A stretch of DNA of 64,000 bases from Bradyrhizobium sp. 200 (lineage in GTDB: Bacteria; Pseudomonadota; Alphaproteobacteria; Rhizobiales; Xanthobacteraceae): positions 3,206,001 through 3,270,000 of the forward strand of contig NZ_CP064689.1 in NCBI RefSeq assembly GCF_023100945.1, written 5' to 3'. Of this stretch, positions 29,262-37,883 are shown one piece after another. The notes beneath the pieces were generated by a model. That model saw only the letters and a list, made by a program, of their open reading frames with translations, had not been told where the DNA came from and did not search any database. Position 1 is the stretch's first letter, and every line of letters starts with the position of its first letter. Both the position numbers and the translations under genes were made by a program.

Positions 29262-29753
29262 TGTACAGATGGCCTTTCAGCCGTTCGACCTGACCCGCCT
29301 CCATTTACGTCTTGATCTTTCGAGCCTCTCGGCCGCAAGTCAAACCCAATCCTATGGTACTGCGACAATTTAGACCAAAGTCTTGAATGCATCGGCCCGG
29401 CTGCCCACCAGCCGCAATGCATCCTGGTCATCACTGGCGCGAGGCTGGAAGGGCTGCCGGAAGGCCGTCGATTGCCCGATCAAGGATCGCGACGCTCTCT
29501 TGGCGTTCTACGACTTCCCGCCTGAGTATTGGTTGCACCTGCGAACGATCAACCCGATCGAGAGCACGTCCGCGACGGTACGGGGAACACCTTTGGCCTC
29601 CAGCTCGGCCAACAGCGGCTTCCATTCCGGGCGATCAGTCACCAGTCCCATTGAGCACGCCACCGAAGCTTCGTCATTTGCGCTCATGTTCAAGACTTCG
29701 ATCGAGTCTGGCGCCCATGACGGACCGTCAACTGTCCGCTCGCCCGGCTCACC
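29262..29753. other. interval with IS256 scrap and no intact gene
   Basis: The promoter of the peptide-importer operon should lie in 29262-29340, but no confident box was found. Bases 29455-29583 hold an IS256 transposase fragment. The remainder has only a short minus-strand frame (29693-29508) that overlaps the fragment and resembles no family I can name. Confidence 0.5.
29455..29583 (+). pseudogene. fragment of IS256-family transposase
   Basis: The frame encodes KAVDCPIKDRDALLAFYDFP and HLRTINPIESTSATVR, which match the region around the third catalytic residue of IS256-family transposases (LRTTNPIESTFATVR). Both sides are missing and the frame ends in unrelated sequence, so only about 40 residues remain. 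Confidence 0.75.
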
Positions 29754-30053
29754 TTAGTCTTCCCTGGAGTTGCGGTGTGCGCTCGCGCGACCGGCCTCCA
29801 TCGCAGCGATTGCGCTACTCAGCCGCACCATCAGCGTCTCTTCCAGAGTTGGCGCGACCGCGCAGCGACAGAGCAGTTCGTCGAGTTCTTCATGCGGGCA
29901 CTGCCGAAGCCGGTCCTTCAATTCGTCCGGCAGCGCTCTTCCGAATCGTGCACGCAAGACCAGACCAATATTCTCTATAGTGCAGTCCTTGCGCACGTGT
30001 TCGACCATTCCGCGCAGGAACGGGTTCTTGTCCAGATCGATCGTGATCGGCAT
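29754..30053 (-). CDS. hypothetical protein, 99 residues
   Basis: The product MPITIDLDKNPFLRGMVEHV to EAGRASAHRNSRED is hydrophilic, with no signal or membrane segment. A helical middle (FGRALPDELKDRLRQCPHEE) loosely recalls C-terminal DUF4351-type segments of Rpn-like proteins. Codon use looks coding, but the ribosome binding site is weak. It may be an intact small gene or the tail of a lost larger one. I do not recognise a function. Confidence 0.45.
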   Translation of the reverse strand: MPITIDLDKNPFLRGMVEHVRKDCTIENIGLVLRARFGRALPDELKDRLRQCPHEELDELLCRCAVAPTLEETLMVRLSSAIAAMEAGRASAHRNSRED

Positions 30054-30633
30054 CTACAAATCAAGTGAGTGCCGCAAATTCATTTCGGCTCCAGTCTGAT
30101 CTCTGGCCTGCATCAGAAGCGTGCCTTTGCGGCGCGCTGATCGTGATCAAGCTTGGTGATGTTTTGCGCATCCTGCCGCGCCGCACTGCAGCATTTTGCT
30201 TTCGCAAACCGACCGTCCTCAGCCTCGCGCCTTTTGACGATCAGGGCTATCCTTTCCCTCTGATCGTGCTTTCGGCGAACCGCATGAAGCTTGGTCCCGG
30301 CGGCTCCCGGGGGGCAAGAAACGAGCCGCCCAGCTTTCGTTGGTGATCAAATGACGCATGGCGGCCAAAAGGGTTTCGGCATGACCAAGCACGGCCGATC
30401 GGGGCACGCGACCCGATCGCCGCGTTTCCGTTTCCTGCAGGAGCTCGAAGCACAGAAGAACGATCACAAGGACCGCTCTCGGATCAAGGAACCGAAACAG
30501 TCCGTCGAAGAGCTATTCCATCCCCGGAAGCCAACACGAACCTGACGAAGAACTATCCTTGGATGAGCTTCGGGGTAGGCACATTTGGAAATTCGGGTGT
30601 TGCGCTCAATACGCGAACGGAGCTGAAGGATCG
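30054..30633. other. 580-base interval with no confident gene
   Basis: Several short frames exist on both strands but overlap one another and lack a ribosome binding site or recognisable family. A plus-strand frame at 30381-30545 gives a very basic, polar peptide (MTKHGRSGHATRSPRF onward). It might be a small gene or a remnant; I cannot decide. Confidence 0.4.
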
Positions 30634-30954
30634 ATGCCATCGCTCTCGGGCGAGATCGAGATGATCGATAGATTCCAGCGAAGCTATCGCCTGGTGCGGA
30701 CGCCATTGCCGTTGATCGCACCCGTCGTGCGCACTCGCGCCGCACCGGAGTGTCGCTATGTGGTGATCGACGACAAGGATCGAGTCGTGCTCGCCGATGT
30801 CGCGCGGCCCGGCGACGACGCTACATTCCGGATTGATCTGGCCGGCCGGCTGCCAGCCGGCCAGTACACCATGCTCGCCGTCATCGCGGTCAACGGTAAT
30901 GTCATGAACCCGGATATCCAGCGCATCCCTGTCGTCATTGCATCCGATCGATGA
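30634..30954 (+). CDS. hypothetical protein, beta-rich C-terminal-domain-like
   Basis: From the ATG at 30634, preceded by GGAGCTGAAGGATCG, the product is 106 residues. The sequence alternates hydrophobic strands (CRYVVIDDKDRVVLADVARP, FRIDLAGRLPAGQYTMLAVI), suggesting a beta-sandwich that looks like the final domain of a larger exported or metal-binding enzyme. No signal peptide, cysteine motif or catalytic signature is visible. It may be a stand-alone gene or a truncated tail. It converges with the stress-protein gene. Confidence 0.5.
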   Translation: MPSLSGEIEMIDRFQRSYRLVRTPLPLIAPVVRTRAAPECRYVVIDDKDRVVLADVARPGDDATFRIDLAGRLPAGQYTMLAVIAVNGNVMNPDIQRIPVVIASDR

Positions 30955-31076
30955 TGGCGTGGTGGTAAGGATTGGTTCTCCCGGAATCTGGTGGTCGGGC
31001 CGTCAATTAAGGAAACCTTCGGCGTTGCGCCGACATTTTGCGATGTGTCGCGACACACATTGTGCTCGTCGGTTGA

Positions 31077-31898
31077 TCAGTGCGACATCAATGTCGGTTT
31101 GGTCATCGAGGCAAGCATGCCACGTGTCGTTCCGCCAAGAATAAATTCCCGCAGCCGGGAATGCCCGTACCCGCCCATGACAATGAGATCGGCACCTGCA
31201 TCGGCTGCATATGACAGGATCGTACTTGAAACATCGATCTTGCTGACGGGAATGCGCTCAATCGTGGCATTTACTCCGTGACGGGACAGATGGATCGCGA
31301 TATCCGCACCCGGAAGGTCTGCGCTTTCGGCGCTCTGCGTGTCGGCAACAACAATACTCGTCTTGCCGGAGCGGGTAAGAAACGGCATGGCATCGGCGAT
31401 CGCTCGCGTGGCTGCCCGGCTGCCATCCCAGCACACCATGACATGATCGAGTTTGAGGGGATCCTTCTGAATAAAGGGAACGATGAGCACCGGTCTTCCG
31501 GATTCGAACAGCGCCGCCTCAATAACGACATTCGTGGTTCGATGATCCCGGTCCCTTTCAAATTGGCCAATGACGGAAAGATCGAATCGTCTTGCGATAC
31601 GCGCAAACTGGGTTGGTACGTCGCCAATGCCAGCTTCAATCCTGCGTGTTTCGGCTGAAACGCCGGCGCGACGCGTCGCCTCGTCAAACGCGGTGGCCAC
31701 GGACTCTGCCTGTTTTCGCGCTTCGGCTTGCTGGGCTCGAATAAAGTTAGCCGACAGGTCGATGCCACCGACCACTGCCGGATAGAAGGCGGTCCCTATG
31801 ATGTGTGCGCCGAATGTCTCCGCAACCGATAAGGCGTAATTGGAAACGCCATCTTGCGATGTCCCGTAAGACAGGTTGACAAGAATATCTTTGATCAT
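31077..31898 (-). CDS. tandem universal stress protein (UspA family)
   Basis: A 273-residue cytoplasmic protein with two Usp domains. The first (1-140) starts IKDILVNLSYGTSQDG and is degenerate in the ATP loop. The second (about 155-273) ends with IVMGGYGHSRLREFILGGTTRGML, the G-2x-G-9x-G-T/S motif of ATP-binding Usp proteins. Such proteins accumulate in stress and low oxygen. About 130 bases upstream (32028-32041) is TTGATCCAGAGCTG, only a half FixK/FNR site, so anaerobic control is suggested but not shown. Confidence 0.92.
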   Translation of the reverse strand: MIKDILVNLSYGTSQDGVSNYALSVAETFGAHIIGTAFYPAVVGGIDLSANFIRAQQAEARKQAESVATAFDEATRRAGVSAETRRIEAGIGDVPTQFARIARRFDLSVIGQFERDRDHRTTNVVIEAALFESGRPVLIVPFIQKDPLKLDHVMVCWDGSRAATRAIADAMPFLTRSGKTSIVVADTQSAESADLPGADIAIHLSRHGVNATIERIPVSKIDVSSTILSYAADAGADLIVMGGYGHSRLREFILGGTTRGMLASMTKPTLMSH

Positions 31899-32329
31899 GT
31901 GTCTGCCTCCAGTTAGGTGATCGCGTATCTCCCCTAATTCCAGCGTCTATTTTTGTCCCGGCTGGTGCACCATTCCCGCGTCCCGGAGGCTGCGTGCCGA
32001 TGGCCACAGCCCTGCGCCTTGTCGTGATTGATCCAGAGCTGCGCCTAGTGCAACCCGGGTCCGGAATGGCGCACCGCTCAGACCAGGAAGCCTAGTCCTA
32101 TGCTATTGAAAAATCGAGTTAATTCATGAAATCGATTGCGTGGGATTAATTCCGTTGATGACCATATGACCTTTGCAAGATTGCGACGCGGCAGAGACCC
32201 GCAGCCGAAAATCAAGCGCGCCACTACGGCTCGAGAATCATGTGCGACTAGCCGGGCCTAATTGTCAGGGGCAAATTCCGCTGCCATACGGCAACAGAGC
32301 CCTTCTTGGATGAGAGCACCGTTGCCACG
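31899..32329. other. divergent intergenic region between stress-protein and sugar-ABC operons
   Basis: No gene is supported in this 430-base stretch. It must contain the stress-protein promoter on the minus strand. A half FixK/FNR-like site lies at 32028-32041. The region is AT-richer than its neighbours around 32095-32160, consistent with regulatory DNA. Confidence 0.55.
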
Positions 32330-32358
32330 TTGTCAACATTGCCAGTTCGTGGGATAAT
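32330..32358 (+). promoter_or_regulatory. sigma-70-type promoter of the sugar ABC operon
   Basis: TTGTCA (32330-32335) and GATAAT (32353-32358) are separated by 17 bases, the optimal spacing. They lie about 90 bases upstream of the binding-protein ATG. The following TTGTCAGC and ATGTCAGC direct repeats (32360-32378) could be an operator. The match is by inspection only. Confidence 0.6.
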
Positions 32359-32449
32359 TGTTGTCAGCTAATGTCAGCGGGAGAATTGTCTCAACCGTTT
32401 TGACCGGCCCACAACCTCCCGCTGAACGATCAAGCAATGGGAGGGAAAC

Positions 32450-33790
32450 ATGTCATCCCGTGCATCTCGTCGCATTGGCCTGTCGCGCCGCGACGTCATC
32501 AAGAGCGCTGTGGGTGCAGCCGCAGCCGTCGGACCGTTCTTCCACGTTACGCCGGCTCGCGCTGCCAAGACACTGAAGATCCTGCAATGGAGTCACTTCG
32601 TCCCCGCCTACGACAAGTGGTTCAACAACACCTACACCAAGGAATGGGGTGCCAAAAATGGCACCGAGGTGATCGTCGACAACATCAATCTTGCTCTTCT
32701 CGAGTCGCGCGCCGCAGCAGAGGTGTCGGCCCAGAAGGGCCACGACCTTTTCATGCTCCTCATGCCGCCTTCGGTGTTCGAGGATCAGGTTGTACCCATG
32801 AACGACGTCTATGCTGAATGCGAAAAGGCGAATGGCAAGGCGATCGATCTCGGTATCAAGAGCACATACAACCCGAAGACCAAGAGATACTTCGCCTTCT
32901 CCGACAGCTACGTACCGGACCCGGTGAACTACCGTACCGATCTCTGGGGTGACATTGGCATGAAGCCGGACACCTGGGACGACATCCGTGTCGGCGGCAA
33001 GAAGATCAAGGACAAGACCCGTATTCCGGTCGGCATCGGTCTATCCGCCGAGATCGACACCGGCGTGGCCATGCGCGCGATCATGTATTCGTTCGGCGCG
33101 CATGAGCAGGACGAGGCCGGCAACCTCACCATCAATTCCAAGAACACGCTGGAGGCGCTGCGCTTCGTCAAGGGGCTCTTTGAGGACTGCATGACGCCGG
33201 AAGTTCTGGCTTGGGATGCCTCCTCCAACAACCGGCAGATGCTCGCCGGCCGCTCCTCGCTGGTGCTCAACGCTATCTCGGTGACGCGCACCGGAGAGAA
33301 TCAGAAGATGGCGATTCACGAGAAGATCGCCGTGGCCAAGGCCGCCAGGGGTCCGGTGCGCCGCATGGGCCTCGAGCATGTGATGGACTGCTACGTGATC
33401 TGGAAGTTCGCGGAGAATATCCCGGGCGCGCAGAAATTCCTGGTCGACTACATTGCCAACTTCAAGGAAGCCTTCCTGGCCAGCGAGTTCTACAACTTCC
33501 CGTGCTTCCCTCAGACCGTGCCAGACCTCAAGCAGCTCATCTCCAACGACAAGAAGGCCGTGCCGCCGGACAAGTACGCGGTGCTTGAGGACGTGCTCGA
33601 TTGGGCGACCAACATTGGCTATCCCGGCTACTCCACTGCGCCCATTTCCGACACGTACCAGACCTGGCTGCTCAACACCGCCTTCGCCGAGGCGGCGACC
33701 GGCGCGGAGACGCCCGAAGACGCCTTGAAGAAGCTCGATACCAAGATGAAGGCGATCTGGGCCAAGTGGAAAGAGCGCGGGATGATCTGA
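32450..33790 (+). CDS. ABC sugar-type solute-binding protein (family 1), Tat-exported
   Basis: A 446-residue periplasmic binding protein. The twin-arginine signal is GLSRRDVIKSAVGAAAAVG, with cleavage probably after TPARA. The mature part begins KTLKILQWSHFVPAYDKWFN, and its length and fold signs match family 1 (MalE/UgpB-like) proteins. GGGAGGGAAAC precedes the ATG. It is the first gene of a four-gene importer with a UgpC-like ATPase and two permeases; the ligand is likely a sugar, polyol or glycerol derivative (inference). Confidence 0.92.
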   Translation: MSSRASRRIGLSRRDVIKSAVGAAAAVGPFFHVTPARAAKTLKILQWSHFVPAYDKWFNNTYTKEWGAKNGTEVIVDNINLALLESRAAAEVSAQKGHDLFMLLMPPSVFEDQVVPMNDVYAECEKANGKAIDLGIKSTYNPKTKRYFAFSDSYVPDPVNYRTDLWGDIGMKPDTWDDIRVGGKKIKDKTRIPVGIGLSAEIDTGVAMRAIMYSFGAHEQDEAGNLTINSKNTLEALRFVKGLFEDCMTPEVLAWDASSNNRQMLAGRSSLVLNAISVTRTGENQKMAIHEKIAVAKAARGPVRRMGLEHVMDCYVIWKFAENIPGAQKFLVDYIANFKEAFLASEFYNFPCFPQTVPDLKQLISNDKKAVPPDKYAVLEDVLDWATNIGYPGYSTAPISDTYQTWLLNTAFAEAATGAETPEDALKKLDTKMKAIWAKWKERGMI

Positions 33791-33811
33791 TCGCGCGCGC
33801 ATTGTGATCAG

Positions 33812-33837
33812 CGGGGCCCGGCGGCGGCCCGGCCCCG
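33812..33837 (+). promoter_or_regulatory. GC-rich intercistronic hairpin after the binding-protein gene
   Basis: CGGGGCC and GGCCCCG pair perfectly, followed by one mismatch, three further G-C pairs and a GGCG loop. A short T run (TTT) follows. It lies between the binding-protein stop and the ATPase start. It probably acts as a partial terminator or RNA-stability element that keeps binding protein in excess over the transporter. Confidence 0.7.
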
Positions 33838-33871
33838 TTTGACGCCGACGCGAGAGAGCCGAGAGGCATTC

Positions 33872-34900
33872 ATGGCGACGGTCGAAGCACGGCACATATC
33901 GAAGCATTTTGACGAGGTGCGCGCGGTCGACGGCATCGACCTCCTCGCGCACGAAGGCGAATTCCTCGTCCTGCTCGGCCCCTCCGGCTGCGGCAAGACC
34001 ACGTTGATGCGGCTGATCGCCGGACTCGAACAGCCAACTGCGGGCGACATCGTCATCGACGGCCGCGTTGTCACCGACCTACCGCCGCGCGCGCGCAATG
34101 TCGCGATGGTGTTCCAGAGCTACGCGCTGTATCCGCATCTCACCGTCGCGAAGAACATCTCGTTTCCGTTGCGCGCGGTCGGCATGCAAAGGGACGCGAT
34201 CCGCAAGAAGGTGGACTGGGCGGCCCGCATGTTTGGGATCGAGCGCTTCCTCGATCGCAAGCCGCGCCAGCTGTCCGGCGGTGAACGTCAGCGCGTGGCG
34301 CTCGCACGCGCGGTGGTGCGCGAACCGGTGGTGTTCCTGCTCGACGAGCCTCTGTCCAATCTCGACGCCAAGTTGCGGAATTCCGCTCGCGACGAGCTCA
34401 AGCAGTTTCAGCGCGACCTCGCCACCACCACCATTTACGTCACCCATGATCAGGCCGAAGCCATGGGGCTCGGCGATCGCATTGCAGTGCTGAACCAGGG
34501 CCAGGTGATCCAGATCGGCACGCCGCAGGAGATTTACGGCAAGCCGATGGACACCTTCGTCGCCACCTTTATCGGCTCGCCGCCGATGAATCTGGTGGAG
34601 GATGGCGCCTCCTATGTCGGCTTTCGGCCGGAGGCGTTTCTGCCGCGTGAGGTAGGCAATTCGGACGACAGCGTCGGCTTTCCCTTCCGTGTCACCCGCG
34701 TCGAATATCTGGGCGCCGATCGGCTGGTCTACGGCGTGCTCGAAGGCCGCACGGCCGAGGCGCACGTGATCTCGAAGCTGCCGAACAACATCCGCGCCGA
34801 AGTCGTCGCAGGCGAGCGCTACGATTTCGTGGTGCGCAAGCGCGAGATCCATCGCTTCAACCGGAACAGCGGTCGGCACATCGATGGGAGCGGGCGATGA
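33872..34900 (+). CDS. ABC sugar transporter ATP-binding protein (UgpC/MalK type)
   Basis: A 342-residue ATPase. Walker A is GPSGCGKTTLMR, the signature LSGGERQRVALAR, Walker B FLLDEPLSNLDA and the switch YVTHDQAEAMGL. A TOBE-like C-terminal domain follows (FIGSPPMNLVEDGASYVGFRPE). The start at 33872 is chosen for MATVEARHISKHF and the preceding GAGAGG. Its last bases overlap the start of the first permease (ATGA). Confidence 0.94.
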   Translation: MATVEARHISKHFDEVRAVDGIDLLAHEGEFLVLLGPSGCGKTTLMRLIAGLEQPTAGDIVIDGRVVTDLPPRARNVAMVFQSYALYPHLTVAKNISFPLRAVGMQRDAIRKKVDWAARMFGIERFLDRKPRQLSGGERQRVALARAVVREPVVFLLDEPLSNLDAKLRNSARDELKQFQRDLATTTIYVTHDQAEAMGLGDRIAVLNQGQVIQIGTPQEIYGKPMDTFVATFIGSPPMNLVEDGASYVGFRPEAFLPREVGNSDDSVGFPFRVTRVEYLGADRLVYGVLEGRTAEAHVISKLPNNIRAEVVAGERYDFVVRKREIHRFNRNSGRHIDGSGR

Positions 34901-35832
34901 CGACGGCAACCGCTAACGCCTTCACCGCGAAAGCGGGCTGGCGCACGCGGCTTGCCGACAACGAGCGCCTGTTGTGGCCGCTGATGCTCGCGCCGGCGAT
35001 CCTTTACATCGTATTGCTGGTCGGCTTTCCGTTTCTTCTCTCGCTGTTCTACAGCGTCTCCGATGTCACCGTCGGCGGCCGCAGCATGAACTTCGTGGGC
35101 CTGGAGAACTTCCACCGCGTGGTGGCATCCAACACGTTCTGGACCGCGCTCAAGAACACCCTCATCTTCACGATCGTCTCACAATTCTTCGTGCTTGTTT
35201 TCGCCAATATCCTTGCGATGGCGCTATCGGCCGATTTCCGCGGCAAGTGGCTGGTGCGCCTGCTTATCCTGTTGCCTTGGGTCGCTCCGATTTCGCTAGG
35301 TGCAATCGGCTGGCTGTGGATCTACGATTCGATCTATTCGGTGATCAACTGGACCGGGCAGGCCTTGCGCATTCTCGGACCGAACGATTGGCCAATCTGG
35401 CTCGGCCAGCCCAATCTCGCCATGGCCTCGATCATCGTTGTGCAGATCTGGCGCATCGTGCCGCTCGCCACCGTGATCCTGCTTGCCGGGCTCACCTCGA
35501 TTCCCCAGGACATCCATGACGCCGCCGCTGTCGACGGCGCCGGCTTCTGGCGCCGCACCTTGCAGATCACATTCCCGCTGCTGCTGCCGATCACGCTCGT
35601 CGCCGTGCTGTTCGGGATCATCTTCACCTTCACCGACATGATCGTGGTGTTCTTGCTCACCCGCGGCGGCCCCTATGACCAGACCCAGGTGCTCGCGACG
35701 TGGGCCTTCTTCACCGGCATTCAGGGCGGCGATCTTGCGGGAGGTGCGGCGGTGTCGCTGTTCCTGTTCCCGGTATTGGTGGCGGTGGCGATCGTGTTTC
35801 TGTTGCTTGCGCGGCGTTCGGAGGTGACGTGA
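34897..35832 (+). CDS. ABC sugar transporter permease (MalF/UgpA type)
   Basis: A 311-residue inner-membrane protein with six or more hydrophobic helices. The N-terminal LMLAPAILYIVLLVGFPFLL and the EAA loop DIHDAAAVDGAGFWRRTLQI are typical of the family. It overlaps both neighbours by a few bases, indicating translational coupling along the operon. It pairs with the following permease to form the channel. Confidence 0.93.
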   Translation: MTTATANAFTAKAGWRTRLADNERLLWPLMLAPAILYIVLLVGFPFLLSLFYSVSDVTVGGRSMNFVGLENFHRVVASNTFWTALKNTLIFTIVSQFFVLVFANILAMALSADFRGKWLVRLLILLPWVAPISLGAIGWLWIYDSIYSVINWTGQALRILGPNDWPIWLGQPNLAMASIIVVQIWRIVPLATVILLAGLTSIPQDIHDAAAVDGAGFWRRTLQITFPLLLPITLVAVLFGIIFTFTDMIVVFLLTRGGPYDQTQVLATWAFFTGIQGGDLAGGAAVSLFLFPVLVAVAIVFLLLARRSEVT

Positions 35833-36686
35833 TGACGCGCCGCCCGTTCAAGCTGGTGCGGATCGCCAGGGCCGGCGGACATGCCGGCATCCTGGTCTTC
35901 TTCATCACCTTCCTTGCATTTCCGTTCTACTGGATGCTGATGACGACGTTCAAGACCACGATCGATCTGCACGACGTCAACAAAAACCCGTTCCTGTTCA
36001 ACGAGCCGCCGACGCTTGAGCATCTCGCCGTGCTGTTTCAGGACACCCAGTATCTGCAATGGCTGATCAATACCGGGGCGGTAGGGATCGCGGTCGTCTT
36101 CATCACGCTTGTACTGGCGGTGCCGGCGGGGTACGCGCTCGCGCGCATGACCGGCCCCTGGGCGCAGACGCTGGGCATCGCTATCTTTCTCACCTATCTC
36201 GTGCCGCCGACCATCCTGTTCATTCCGTTCGCGCGCATCATCGCGACGCTTGGCCTGCAGGATTCGCTTTGGTCTTTGGTACTCGTCTATCCGAGCTTCA
36301 CCGTGCCGTTTTGCACCTGGCTTCTGATGGGCTTCTTCAAGGCGGTCCCGCGCGACCTTGAGGACGCGGCCATGATCGACGGGCTGAGCCGCTTTGGCGC
36401 ATTCATCAAGGTGGTGATGCCGATTTCGGTCGCCGGAATACTGACGGCGGTGATCTTCGCCTTTACTTTGGTGACGCAAGAATTTGTCTATGGCGTCACG
36501 TTCATCACTGCTTCGTCGAGTTATACGGTGAGTGTCGGCGTGCCGACCTTTCTCGTGCGGGGCGATGTCTATTTCTGGGGTTCGATGATGGCGGCCTGCC
36601 TGATCGCGAGCCTGCCAATTGCCATCATCTATAATTTCTTCGTCGCTCGTTTCGTAGCTGGCTTTACCATGGGCGCGATCAAGTAA
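35832..36686 (+). CDS. ABC sugar transporter permease (MalG/UgpE type)
   Basis: A 284-residue permease. The EAA loop reads PRDLEDAAMIDGLSRFGAF and the family segment FPFYWMLMTTFKT is near the N-terminus. The ATG at 35832 shares one base with the preceding TGA and follows CGGAGGTGACGTG. It is the last gene of the operon. No convincing terminator follows before an IS-end remnant at 36731. Confidence 0.93.
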   Translation: MTRRPFKLVRIARAGGHAGILVFFITFLAFPFYWMLMTTFKTTIDLHDVNKNPFLFNEPPTLEHLAVLFQDTQYLQWLINTGAVGIAVVFITLVLAVPAGYALARMTGPWAQTLGIAIFLTYLVPPTILFIPFARIIATLGLQDSLWSLVLVYPSFTVPFCTWLLMGFFKAVPRDLEDAAMIDGLSRFGAFIKVVMPISVAGILTAVIFAFTLVTQEFVYGVTFITASSSYTVSVGVPTFLVRGDVYFWGSMMAACLIASLPIAIIYNFFVARFVAGFTMGAIK

Positions 36687-36730
36687 CGCGCGAAACCAAA
36701 TATGCTCTTCGTCATACATACCATGTCAGC

Positions 36731-36757
36731 TTCTGGCAGATTGTGTTGCAAAAGTCC
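36731..36757 (-). repeat. solitary IS1182-type terminal repeat
   Basis: The sequence GCTTCTGGCAGATTGTG followed by TTGCAAAAGTC matches, in inverse orientation, the right end and adjoining flank of the IS1182 element that ends at 39438. Identity extends 11 bases beyond the point where that element's two ends stop matching each other. No transposase is attached. Confidence 0.65.
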
Positions 36758-36779
36758 CAGTATGCCGGGCAGTGTCGCG

Positions 36780-36949
36780 GCAATTCGGCGGCAGGATTCC
36801 GGTCGACGCCGGAAACCGGTGCGCCGGTTCTAGCCGACAGCGCGGCCGCCTTCGATTGCCGCATCATCGATGTCGCTAATGTGGATAAGCATGGCGTGCT
36901 GTTTTGCCGCGTGGTGGCGGCACTGCAAGAGATCGGACTGTGCGGATAG
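36780..36949 (+). pseudogene. C-terminal relic of a flavin reductase-like protein
   Basis: The frame encodes APVLADSAAAFDCRIIDVAN and HGVLFCRVVAALQE. This resembles the end of the FMN-binding flavin reductase domain (PVLxxALAAFxCxxxxxxxxGxHxxxxGxV). The N-terminal flavin-binding half is missing, and the upstream sequence comes from an IS end. Confidence 0.6.
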
Positions 36950-37074
36950 CCTGATTTATTTTGGCTGCACTACCGTGCGGTCGGTCCGGACTGACAGCAG
37001 TCGGAACGATTTTAAGGGTCGCGCCGGACCGCGATCGAGGCGCAGAACTTCGAATCTTTCCCCGGGGGCGCCAG

Positions 37075-37149
37075 CTCTTCGGCGCGACGCCGGTGAACGA
37101 ACGCGTTGTCGTCGATGGCAATTGGGTATCGGCCGTAGGCGCCACGCGT
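37075..37149 (+). pseudogene. possible DJ-1/PfpI family scrap
   Basis: Twenty-five residues, LFGATPVNERVVVDGNWVSA and a few more, resemble the late segment of DJ-1/PfpI proteins (LGAxPVxxRVVxDGNxVTGAGVTAGID). Nothing of the cysteine nucleophile region is present, and the frame upstream and downstream is unrelated. It is a short match by eye and may be coincidental. Confidence 0.35.
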
Positions 37150-37306
37150 GTGCACTTCGACCCATTCAATCGGCAATTGCCAAAACAGTTCCATGGCCGG
37201 CTTCCGATCGCGGCTTCGCTTAGAAGGCCACGAGACGCGGCGGCCTATTGCTCTTGACCGGGATTCCCCACCTACCCGTTGCGGGTCAATAGTAGTTTTA
37301 GTGCCA

Positions 37307-37320
37307 TTGATCCAAATCAA
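37307..37320 (+). promoter_or_regulatory. perfect FNR/FixK box
   Basis: TTGATCCAAATCAA is an exact match to the FNR/FixK consensus TTGAT-N4-ATCAA. It lies 56 bases upstream of the ATG of the receiver gene at 37376. This spacing suits class II activation with a short leader. It predicts induction in low oxygen by a FixK2- or FNR-type regulator. Confidence 0.8.
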
Positions 37321-37375
37321 CGGTTGGCCGACCCCCTTCGGGCCATCTACGCCTAAAGGGCTGGACACGGATATA

Positions 37376-37741
37376 ATGGCGCAGCGGACAGTCGTGATCG
37401 TGGTCGATGACGATGCGGGCCTTCTGAAGAGCGTGGCGCGGCTGTTAGCGCACCACGGCATCGAGAGCCGTACGTTCGCCTCGGCGGAGGCGGTGCTTGA
37501 GAGCGACAGCGTGCAGACGGCAAGCTGCTTGCTGGTTGATATTCACCTCGGGGGAATTTCGGGAATTGGGCTACAGCGCCGGCTTGCGGCATCGGGATCG
37601 AGGTGGCCCGTCATCTTCATGACTGCAAACGACGACGAGGCCACGCGCAATGAGGCGATGGACACCGGGTGCATCGCCTATCTGCGCAAGCCGTTCGCTC
37701 AGCATGTCTTGCTGAATGCCATCTCGAAAGCTGTGGCTTAG
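37376..37741 (+). CDS. single-domain response regulator (FixJ-like receiver)
   Basis: A 121-residue receiver without output domain. It has VIVVDDDAGLLKSVARLL, the phospho-aspartate region CLLVDIHLGGISGIGLQRRL, PVIFMTAND and the lysine in YLRKPFAQ, as in FixJ/NodW-type regulators. The ATG at 37376 starts MAQRTVVIVVDDD; upstream in-frame codons are not family-like. It sits behind a perfect FixK/FNR box and may be a low-oxygen phosphate sink or a two-component inhibitor. The relatives known from rhizobial FixK2 regulons support the first half of that statement only. Confidence 0.9.
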   Translation: MAQRTVVIVVDDDAGLLKSVARLLAHHGIESRTFASAEAVLESDSVQTASCLLVDIHLGGISGIGLQRRLAASGSRWPVIFMTANDDEATRNEAMDTGCIAYLRKPFAQHVLLNAISKAVA

Positions 37742-37784
37742 CCGGTGCAGCCAAAACAAGAACGCGCGGGTCGTCACGTCCGCT

Positions 37785-37883
37785 CTGGGTCAATCGCGTC
37801 GGTTCAGTGATGTCCGAGCCACTTCCGCTTTATCGCTCATATCCGACGTTCGCTGGGTGGTTCGGCAGGTCCGAAAAGTGCCA
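37785..37883. repeat. member of the intergenic 'GTCCGAAAAGTGCCA' repeat family
   Basis: This segment contains ACGTCCGCTCTGGGTCAA, a degenerate CACTTCCGCTT block and GGTCCGAAAAGTGCCA. Related blocks occur at 41692-41811, 46820-46860, 47945-48005, 49262-49345, 51170-51260 and 51695-51790. The IS1182 element begins directly at its right end. Confidence 0.6.

Noticed and set aside
32028..32041. TTGATCCAGAGCTG upstream of the universal stress gene as a FixK/FNR box
   Set aside because: Only the left half matches; the right half should be ATCAA. Kept as a note, not called as a site.
35721..36719. 332-codon minus-strand frame opposite the MalG-type permease
   Set aside because: Shadow frame with extreme His/Arg/Asp content; the plus strand has clear helices and an EAA motif.
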